From Acidimicrobiales bacterium (GTDB lineage Bacteria; Actinomycetota; Acidimicrobiia; Acidimicrobiales; VFJN01), in the NCBI GenBank assembly GCA_035316325.1, contig DATHJB010000060.1, forward strand, positions 1-48,821: a stretch of DNA of 48,821 nt, given 5' to 3'. The stretch's first letter is position 1. The number at the start of each line of letters is the position of its first letter. Under the pieces are notes generated by a model. That model saw only the letters and a program-made list of their open reading frames with translations, was not told the origin of the DNA and did not search any database. Made by a program: the position numbers and the translations under genes. Of this stretch, positions 43,074 to 48,821 are shown piece after piece.

Positions 43074-43104
43074 CCGCGCAAGCATGGCCCTTGCGTCCAC
43101 CGAC

Positions 43105-43345
43105 ACCAGCCGAGCGCGTGAATTGCAGCGGCATGAAGTGCCTCGGCGGTTCGCTCGATGTCATCGTGGGTGTGCGCGGCGCTGACGAATGAGTTGTGGG
43201 TCTCCTGCAGCAGAACCCGCGGCTCCTGACCCCCTCGACCAGGGCTCGGCGGCATTGCTGGGCCGATGGATCGTTGGTCACGGCATGGATGTGTGGCATG
43301 GCGTTCCAGCGATACGGCACGGGGTTGTTGAGTACGCCGGATAAT
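43105..43345 (-). pseudogene. Degraded class III aminotransferase (glutamate-1-semialdehyde aminomutase-like) 3' end
   Basis: On the - strand from about 43336 one frame reads LNNPVPYRWNAMPHIHAVTN and DPSAQQCRRALVEGVRSRG; it then shifts by one base near 43210 and continues VLLQETHNSFVSAAHTHDDI then ERTAEALHAA, which is the usual C-terminus of these PLP enzymes (LSAAHTDADI..). The PLP-lysine domain and N-terminus are missing. This is the only content of 43074-43342. Confidence 0.7.
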
Positions 43346-43357
43346 TAAGGCTACTCT
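43343..43357 (+). promoter_or_regulatory. Promoter P6 (AATTRAGG-N-TACTST type), leaderless
   Basis: AATTAAGGCTACTCT at 43343-43357 matches 12 of 15 bases of the element upstream of the - strand gene at 48757. The -10 is TACTCT (43352-43357), and the TTG start codon of the next gene is exactly 7 nt later, where transcription should begin. TTGAGT at 43328-43333 (18-bp spacer) could be the -35. Confidence 0.6.
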
Positions 43358-43364
43358 TTCTGCC

Positions 43365-45578
43365 TTGGACGGGCAGCAGGTGCGACCGGCGATCGACCAG
43401 GCCAACGACACGGGGGCGGCGACCCTCCGCGTCAGCGACGGCTACGGCCACGACGTGGCCGCCCACGGCTCATTGAGCCCGAGCCGGACGCCCCGGGAGG
43501 ACTTCCAGGTCACCCGCCGACTGGTCGGCTCGACCCGGTGGCCCTTGATCCTCCTGACGGCGGTCTATGCCATCAACGTCAGCGACCAGTACCTGCTGCC
43601 GACGATCTTCCCGCTGCTGAAGCAGGAGTTCGGGCTCTCGGACACGTCCCTCGGCGTGCTCAGCAGCTCCTACCTCGCGGTGGTGACCATCCTGACCGTG
43701 CCCTTCGGCACGCTCGCCGATCGCTACACCCGCACCCGGATCATCGCCTGGGGCACCGCCGCCTGGGGCGTCACCATGATCTGGACCGGCATGGCTCGGG
43801 GTTACATCAGCCTGCTGGCCTCCCGCATGGCCCTGGGGGCATGGGACCCGTGCGACAACCCCACGTCGCAGTCGCTCCTGGCCGACTACTACCCGGTCGG
43901 CCAGCGCTCGAAGGTGATGAGCGTCTACCAGACCGGCCAGCTGATCGGCGTGCTCTTCGTCCCGATCGCGGCGGCCATGGCCACCCAGTGGGGGTGGCGG
44001 AGCGCCTTCTACTTCTTCTCGCTGCCGGCCTTCGTCGTCGCCCTTCTGGCCTGGCGCCTGTCCGAGCCCGTCCGCGGCGAGCAGGACCGGCGGGAGCAGA
44101 ACCTCGACGGCGCCGTCCAGCCGCCGTCGGCCTACGACACCATGGGGGCCCGGGACGCCTACAAGGCCGTCCTCCGCACCCCCACGTTCACCGTGGCGTT
44201 GGTGTCGTCGGCCCTCGGCAGCGTCTTCTTCGGCAGCATCGGGGCCTGGGCCCCCACCTTCTTCGTGCGCTACCACGACCTGTCGGTGTCGCAGGCGGCC
44301 ACGGCCCTCACGCTCCTCGCCGTCGGCGGCCTCACCGGGGCCCTGCTCTCGGGCGTCATCGCCGACCGCCTCACCTACTCCGGCCATCCGTCGGCCCGGA
44401 TCATGGTGGCCGGCGTCGCCCGGCTGCTCACCTTTCCCCTCTTCTACCTGACCTTCACGACCGGCAACACGCCGGTGATGCTGGTGCTCTTCTCGCTGGC
44501 CGCCCTGACGCTCATCGCTCCGCAGGCCGTGCTCAACGCGGCGAGGGCCGACGTGCTGCACCCGAGCCTGCGGGGCCGGGGCACAGCCCTCGACGCCGTG
44601 GTCCAGAGCGTCTTCGCGGCCGGCGCTCCGCTCCTGCTCGGCATCCTCGCCGACGCCACCACGCTGCGCACCGGCTTCCTCATCCTCGCCCCGCTGGCCG
44701 GCATCGCCGGCGCCATCCTCCTCGTGGCCGGGTTGCCTACCTACGTCCGGGACGAGCGCCGGGTCCGCGAACTGCTGGTGGAGGAGGCCAGGGCGGCCGA
44801 CCCCGATGCGGTCGACGCCATCCTGGTCCGCGACCGTGCCGTGCCGGTCGCCGATCCCGACCACCTGCTGGTGATCGACGGCATCGACTTCTCCTACGGC
44901 GCGATCCAGGTGCTGTTCGGCACGTCGTGCGCCATCCCTCGCGGCGGCTGCCACGCCCTGGTGGGCCGCAACGGCGTGGGGAAGTCGACGCTGCTCAACG
45001 CGGTCGCCGGCCTGGTCGACCCCGAACGGGGCCGGATCCTCTACGAGGGGATCGACCTGGTGGGCGTGCCCCCGGAGCAACGGGTGCGTCTCGGGATCAC
45101 GCTGATGGCCGGCGGTCGGTCGACGTTCCCGAGCCTGAGCGTCCACGACAACCTCTGGATCGGGTCGTTCCCGTTCTGCAACGACCACAAGCTGCTAGGC
45201 GAGCGCCTCGGCGCCGTGCTCGAGGTGTTCCCGCAGCTGAGCTCCCGGCTCCATCAGACGGCGGGGACGCTGTCCGGCGGCGAGCAGCAGATGGTGGCGT
45301 TGGGCCGGGCCCTCATGGCCGGTCCGCAGCTCCTCCTCGTCGACGAGCTGTCCCTCGGCCTGGCCCCGGTGGTCACCAGGGACCTGCTGGAGGTCGTCGG
45401 GCGGCTGAGTGGGCTGGGCACCACCGTCGTGATCGTCGAGCAGTCGGTGCCCGTCGCCCTCGAGGTGGCCGACACCGTGTTCTTCATGGACCGGGGCGAG
45501 GTCAGCTCGCTCGGGCCGGTTGCCGACGTGCGCGAGGACGCGCTGGTGGAGCGGATGATGGGCCGGTCCCCGTCGTGA
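43365..45578 (+). CDS. Fusion of MFS transporter and LivF-like ABC ATPase
   Basis: A 737-residue protein. Residues 55-470 are a 12-helix major facilitator (AVYAINVSDQYLLPTIFPLL, LADRYTRTRIIAWGT loop 2-3 motif, LHPSLRGRGTALDAVVQSV). Residues 500-735 are an ABC ATPase of the branched-chain amino acid LivF type: FSYGAIQVLFG, Walker A GRNGVGKS at 534-541, LMAGGRSTFPSLSV, LSGGEQQ signature, LLLVDELSLGLAP Walker B, VEQSV in place of the switch His region (Q-S). MFS carriers do not normally use ATP, so the combination is odd. The TTG start is supported by promoter P6; GTG 43380 is the alternative. Confidence 0.9.
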   Translation: MDGQQVRPAIDQANDTGAATLRVSDGYGHDVAAHGSLSPSRTPREDFQVTRRLVGSTRWPLILLTAVYAINVSDQYLLPTIFPLLKQEFGLSDTSLGVLSSSYLAVVTILTVPFGTLADRYTRTRIIAWGTAAWGVTMIWTGMARGYISLLASRMALGAWDPCDNPTSQSLLADYYPVGQRSKVMSVYQTGQLIGVLFVPIAAAMATQWGWRSAFYFFSLPAFVVALLAWRLSEPVRGEQDRREQNLDGAVQPPSAYDTMGARDAYKAVLRTPTFTVALVSSALGSVFFGSIGAWAPTFFVRYHDLSVSQAATALTLLAVGGLTGALLSGVIADRLTYSGHPSARIMVAGVARLLTFPLFYLTFTTGNTPVMLVLFSLAALTLIAPQAVLNAARADVLHPSLRGRGTALDAVVQSVFAAGAPLLLGILADATTLRTGFLILAPLAGIAGAILLVAGLPTYVRDERRVRELLVEEARAADPDAVDAILVRDRAVPVADPDHLLVIDGIDFSYGAIQVLFGTSCAIPRGGCHALVGRNGVGKSTLLNAVAGLVDPERGRILYEGIDLVGVPPEQRVRLGITLMAGGRSTFPSLSVHDNLWIGSFPFCNDHKLLGERLGAVLEVFPQLSSRLHQTAGTLSGGEQQMVALGRALMAGPQLLLVDELSLGLAPVVTRDLLEVVGRLSGLGTTVVIVEQSVPVALEVADTVFFMDRGEVSSLGPVADVREDALVERMMGRSPS

Positions 45579-45979
45579 GGCTCGACGGGCGGCACCGGGC
45601 CCGGCTGTTCCACGTCGTGGTGGGCGTCGGCCTCGTCGTCGGGGCCAGCGCGACGGTGGCCGAGATCGTCAATCGTCCGCCGGTCCGGTTGGACGACGTG
45701 CGTGACGCCCGCGAGGGGACCGTGTCCCGGGTGCAGGTCCTCGCCAAGAACTACTCCGAGGAGACGACCTACTGCGTCGAGATCCGGATCAGCGCGCTCG
45801 ACGGCGAGGGCCTCGACCTCCAGGACGAGGTCGTCGCCGAGCCCCGCCAGGGTGACGGGCGGATCCGCCCGGGGCAGAGCGTGAACTTCGTGGCGGAGCT
45901 CGACGGCATCAGCGAGCAGGAGCTCCGGGAGGAGCTCGACGAGTTCGTGGCCCACGTGGCATCCCGAGAAACCTGCTAG
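45575..45979 (+). CDS. Small membrane-anchored or secreted protein of unknown function
   Basis: A 134-residue protein from GTG 45575, overlapping the fusion gene's stop by four bases. Residues 10-30 (ARLFHVVVGVGLVVGASATV) form one hydrophobic segment after a basic start, an uncleaved anchor or signal. The rest is a beta-rich domain (VSRVQVLAKNYSEETTYCVE, GRIRPGQSVNFVAEL) and an acidic tail ending in cysteine. The fold suggests a FxLYD-like extracellular domain. Coupled to the MFS-ABC fusion, it is likely a partner of that transporter. Confidence 0.75.
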   Translation: MRLDGRHRARLFHVVVGVGLVVGASATVAEIVNRPPVRLDDVRDAREGTVSRVQVLAKNYSEETTYCVEIRISALDGEGLDLQDEVVAEPRQGDGRIRPGQSVNFVAELDGISEQELREELDEFVAHVASRETC

Positions 45980-45986
45980 GGCACAG

Positions 45987-46215
45987 AACGAAGGCAAGGA
46001 CCTCGGCGGCGTCCGGGCCGGCGCGTCGAACGCCCGGGCCCGGCTCGACGACCTCGACACCGAGGGCATCGACATCCAGGTGATCGACGGCAGCCTCGGC
46101 CTTCCCCTGCTCGGTGAGGGCAGTGAAGGAGCGGGGACGACCTCGGCGCCATCACCAGGGAGCGTCTGCTCGGCGACGACGCCGGCCGCTGCTACGGCGC
46201 CGGAGTCGTCGGCTG
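45987..46215 (+). pseudogene. Remnant of a PF04909-type amidohydrolase with internal deletion
   Basis: In one frame from 45987 the sequence reads GGVRAGASNARARLDDLDTE then GIDIQVIDGSLGLPLLGEG, the 'R..dmd..GiDvqvl.pslGl' part of the enzyme's N-terminal third. In another frame from 46139 it reads DLGAITRERLLGDDAGRCYG, its C-terminus (..it...ilg.NA.rlYg). About 250 codons between are gone and the frames differ, so it is dead. It fills the 323-bp gap before the next gene. Confidence 0.65.
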
Positions 46216-46244
46216 TGCGGTGCGCCCTATCCGCAGGCCGTCTT

Positions 46245-46297
46245 ATTGAGTACACTGAAAAGGAGGTCGCCCGCTGGGGGGACCGCGAGAGGGAGGG
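46245..46297 (+). promoter_or_regulatory. Promoter P7 and strong ribosome site of the binding-protein gene
   Basis: ATTGAG at 46245-46250 directly precedes TACACT (46251-46256), a good -10 hexamer; the pair resembles P6 and P8 but lacks their 2-base gap. A strong purine-rich site GAGGGAGGGG ends at 46297, 5 nt before ATG 46303, so unlike P6 and P8 this mRNA has a leader of about 40 nt. Confidence 0.5.
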
Positions 46298-46302
46298 GTC
46301 GC

Positions 46303-47607
46303 ATGGGGGCACGTGCACGTAGGGGTCTGGCTGCCGGCACGGCAGTAGGGCTCCTCATCCTGGGTCTGGTCGCTTGCGGCGACGACGATGAGGGAACGGC
46401 CGACGACTCCTCGACGACGGTCGGCGACACGGGCGGTGGTGAGCCGGAGACCTTGCGCATCGGGCTCGTGTACGCCGACCTGTCGCAGTTCGCTGCGATC
46501 AACCCGGCCTACGACACCGGCGACAACGAAGCGCAGGCGCTGGCCATCGCCGACGCCTGGCAATCACAGGGACTCCTGCCCGAGGGCGTCGAGGTGGAGC
46601 TGGTGGTCCGCAGCTTCGACCCGACCGACGACACCACCAAGGCGGCGGTCTGCCAGCAGCTGGCCGAGGAGGACGAGGTGTTCGCCGTGCTGGCCCATCG
46701 CACCTTCACGGTCGGGGCCGAGTGCCTCGCCGAGCGGTTCCAGATCCCCACGATCTCGGCCGACGCGGCGGCGGTGAGCGTCTACGACCGCACCTCGCCC
46801 TACCTCTTCACGGTCCGCTCCGACGAGTCGACGACGGCCCGGAACTTCGTGGCCTACGCCGACGAGGAAGGCCAGTTCGAGGACCAGACCATCGGCCTGT
46901 TCTACGATACGGCCAACATCGAGGCGGTCGACGCTCTCCGGGACGAGCTCGCGTCACGGGGCTACGAGATCGCCAGTGAGATCGAGACCGGCGGTCAGGG
47001 GGTCGGCAGCGATCAGGATCAGGTCGCCGTGCAGCGCTTCGAGGCCGACGGCGTCACCGCGGTGATCCCGATGATCGGGGGCACGACGCTGACGAACTTC
47101 ATGACCTTCGCCGATGAGCAGAGCTACCGGCCGGCCTACCTCGACTTCGACTTCTCCGAGCACATGGTCGACGCCGCCGTCGCCGGCCGGCCCCCGGCCC
47201 AGATCGAGGGGCTGACCGCCACCTCCCAGAACCGGGTCGGCGACTTCACCGAGGGCGGCGAGGTCTCGCCCGAGACCCAGGCCTGCCTCGACAACTACGA
47301 GGACTTCGCCGGGGAGGCGCCCGACACCGCGGTGCCGGAGTCGGCCGAGCTGAACAACATCCTCGGCATGTGCAGCCTCGGTGAGGTGCTCCTCGCCGGG
47401 CTGTCGAACGCCGACGAGATCACCCCCGAGGGGCTGGTGGCCGGGTTGGAGAACATCCAGGGCCTCGCCACGGCCAACTGGGACAGCATCAGCTTCTCCG
47501 CCGACGACCACAGCGGCTCGAACACCTTCCGCCCGGTCAGCATCGGGGCCGACTGCTCCTGCTACCAGGTCGAAGGTGACTACCAGGAGTTCAGCCTGAC
47601 CGGCTGA
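46303..47607 (+). CDS. ABC transporter substrate-binding lipoprotein, Leu/Ile/Val (family 6)-like
   Basis: A 434-residue protein with a lipobox LVAC (cysteine 25). The mature part begins LRIGLVYADLSQFAAINPAY and continues AVLAHRTFTVGAECLAERFQIPTIS, the type I periplasmic fold of LivJ-like proteins; three late cysteines (CSLGEV, CSCYQ) may form a disulfide. It suits the LivF-like ATPase fused to the MFS protein just upstream, although no LivH/M permease is seen. It converges on its paralogue at 47591 with a 17-bp overlap. Confidence 0.88.
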   Translation: MGARARRGLAAGTAVGLLILGLVACGDDDEGTADDSSTTVGDTGGGEPETLRIGLVYADLSQFAAINPAYDTGDNEAQALAIADAWQSQGLLPEGVEVELVVRSFDPTDDTTKAAVCQQLAEEDEVFAVLAHRTFTVGAECLAERFQIPTISADAAAVSVYDRTSPYLFTVRSDESTTARNFVAYADEEGQFEDQTIGLFYDTANIEAVDALRDELASRGYEIASEIETGGQGVGSDQDQVAVQRFEADGVTAVIPMIGGTTLTNFMTFADEQSYRPAYLDFDFSEHMVDAAVAGRPPAQIEGLTATSQNRVGDFTEGGEVSPETQACLDNYEDFAGEAPDTAVPESAELNNILGMCSLGEVLLAGLSNADEITPEGLVAGLENIQGLATANWDSISFSADDHSGSNTFRPVSIGADCSCYQVEGDYQEFSLTG

Positions 47608-48757
47608 GCGGCCGGTACTCGTCCTGGGCCTGCCAGGCTTCCGCTGCGGCCGACCACGTGATGGTTCGGCCGTGGCGGTAGCCCCAGTGCTCGCCCGGGG
47701 CGAAGGTGATGTCGCCGCCGCTGGCCGAGGGCCGGTCGGTGATGGCCTCGAACCCGGCCACGACGGCGTCGGCTGCCGTCGCCCCGTCGACGTGACCGAG
47801 GGCGGCGAGCAGCAGGTCGACGAGGTCGGAGGTGAGCAGCACGTTGGACAGCTCCCCGCTCGACGCCCGACCGCTGGTGTCCAACCGGCGCCCGGTCGCT
47901 GCCTCGTGGTCGGCGAGCGCCTGCTCGGTGCGCGGCGTGAGCGCCCGCCCGGCGGCGGACTCGCCGACGCGGTTGAGGGCCAGGGCCACGGTGCCGTCGT
48001 AGATGGCCGGGGGCATGAGGCTGGCGGTGACGTCGGTGGCGTGCTCGCCGGTCTCGAGGTCGACGACGGTCGGACGATGCCCGAGGGCCGACGAGGTCCC
48101 GAGCAGCTCGACGAGGCTGCTCCCGCTCACGAACGGGAGTAGCACGGTGACGCCCTCGTCACGGAAGCGGGTGGCGGCGTCGACGTCGTCGTCGCTCCCG
48201 TAGCCCAGGCCGTCGGAGCGGACCCGCACGACGTCGTGGTGGCCGAGCCGTTCCAGCTCGGCCAGGGCGGCGTTGGTGCTCGTCTCGGTGTACCGGTCGG
48301 AGAACACGCCGATGCGGGGCGACCCGTCGAACGCCCCCCGTGCGGCGGCCCACCGTATGAACGCTCGGTAGAGAACGTCTTGCGCCGTCCTGATGGTGAA
48401 GAGCAGCGGCGCGCACCGGGCGTGGACCGGCGTGGGCACGGCGTTGACGTCGAGGACGGGCACGCCGAGGCGCTCGGCGAGGGCGACGGCGCCGTAGGTG
48501 AAGTCGCGGGCGCCGAGCACGGCAGCCACGCCGTCGGCGGCGAATGCCCTGGCCACGGCCCGTTTCTGGTCGGGATCGACGGCGTCGAAGGTGCGGAAGA
48601 CCAGTTCGACGTCGGCCGCGTGGGCCACGCCGCGGGCGCGGGTGCCCTCGAGGGCGGCGGCGACCTGCGCCGCTTGGTCGCCGATGCCATAGGCCGGGTC
48701 GACGGCCTCGAAGGCCGACATGTCGGCGACGGCCACGCCGACCTTGATGTTCCCCAT
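47591..48757 (-). CDS. Signal-less paralogue of the LivJ-like binding protein
   Basis: A 388-residue protein starting MGNIKVGVAVADMSAFEAVD, aligned from its second strand with residues 40 onward of the 46303 protein (ADMSAFEAVDPAYGIGDQAA versus ADLSQFAAINPAYDTGDNEA). No signal or lipobox precedes: the open frame upstream of the ATG runs only 19 codons to a TAG and is not hydrophobic. No ribosome site is visible, and the ATG lies 7 nt after a -10 element, so the mRNA is probably leaderless. It is expected in the cytoplasm, perhaps as a sensor of the same ligand. Confidence 0.85.
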   Translation of the reverse strand: MGNIKVGVAVADMSAFEAVDPAYGIGDQAAQVAAALEGTRARGVAHAADVELVFRTFDAVDPDQKRAVARAFAADGVAAVLGARDFTYGAVALAERLGVPVLDVNAVPTPVHARCAPLLFTIRTAQDVLYRAFIRWAAARGAFDGSPRIGVFSDRYTETSTNAALAELERLGHHDVVRVRSDGLGYGSDDDVDAATRFRDEGVTVLLPFVSGSSLVELLGTSSALGHRPTVVDLETGEHATDVTASLMPPAIYDGTVALALNRVGESAAGRALTPRTEQALADHEAATGRRLDTSGRASSGELSNVLLTSDLVDLLLAALGHVDGATAADAVVAGFEAITDRPSASGGDITFAPGEHWGYRHGRTITWSAAAEAWQAQDEYRPLSRSG

Positions 48758-48764
48758 GGGTGAT

Positions 48765-48779
48765 ACAGTATCCTCAATT
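48765..48779 (-). promoter_or_regulatory. Promoter P8 (AATTRAGG-N-TACTST type), leaderless
   Basis: On the - strand AATTGAGGATACTGT carries the -10 TACTGT, 7 nt before ATG 48757. GATACTGTATC (48763-48773) is also an 11-bp palindrome around the central base and could be an operator. The last 40 bases of the window hold nothing else I can support. Confidence 0.6.
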
Positions 48780-48821
48780 GCCAGTGCCGATCGGGGGCGA
48801 CGACGTGGGGGGGCTACGAGG

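Noticed and set aside
42872..43411. 179-codon - strand frame as a real gene
   Set aside because: It joins a shadow of the kinase gene to one frame of the aminotransferase remnant; the homology switches frame in the middle.
1..48821. Transposases or insertion sequences
   Set aside because: No transposase motif, terminal inverted repeats or target duplications were recognised despite three pseudogenes and a tRNA scar.

Overview
This is a high-GC stretch of bacterial chromosome, coding almost throughout, and probably from an actinobacterium. A broken ATP synthase epsilon gene at about 27.04-27.44 kb resembles, from memory, the epsilon subunits of Acidimicrobiia, so that class is my best guess; no rRNA or intact tRNA is present to confirm it. 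Most genes lie head to tail on the + strand with 1-8 bp overlaps. The content is catabolic and transport oriented: parts of at least five ABC importers, four intact amidohydrolase-superfamily enzymes, AMP-forming acyl-CoA ligases, a class III CoA-transferase, an acyl-CoA dehydrogenase, a thiolase-like/DUF35 pair and a TauD-like dioxygenase.

Layout. (1) 1-2759: end of a NitT/TauT/SsuABC-type importer. (2) 2895-8201: AtuA-like protein, AtuA-associated small protein, amidohydrolase, carboxymuconolactone decarboxylase-like protein, small CxxC protein, acyl-CoA ligase. (3) 8274-11479: D-aminoacylase-like and PF04909-like hydrolases. (4) 11590-17076: peptide/nickel-type (Dpp) importer with a fused permease-ATPase. 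(5) 17195-24350: iron-type (Fbp) importer, then acyl-CoA dehydrogenase, a leaderless PhnD/NMT1-like protein, and a TusA-like/ferritin-like fusion. (6) 24477-27440: orphan RbsC-like permease, hairpin, secreted lipase on the - strand, broken atpC. (7) 27658-32681: CoA-transferase, amidohydrolase, thiolase-like, DUF35, dioxygenase. (8) 32788-38399: a second Dpp importer with the same fusion, then an MFS exporter, a MarR regulator, a small conserved protein and an acyl-CoA ligase to 42074. (9) 42137-48821: a scarred region with a 3' tRNA-Ala fragment, a P-loop kinase-like gene, two degraded enzyme genes, an MFS-ABC ATPase fusion, and two facing paralogous substrate-binding proteins, one without a signal peptide.

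The most interesting signal is regulatory. Blocks 2, 3, 4 and 5 each start with a sigma-70-like promoter followed by two 13-bp inverted repeats of the form YCA-N5-TGR, 20-21 bp apart, at and just downstream of the predicted start of transcription. This suggests one repressor controls about 21 kb of uptake and degradation genes as a single regulon split over four operons. A second motif, ACCTGACCG, is shared by the promoters of blocks 3 and 7 and the marR upstream region. A third promoter type, with the start codon exactly 7 nt after the -10 element, is shared by the MFS-ABC fusion gene and the signal-less binding protein. All functions are read from sequence by eye; substrates are unknown.
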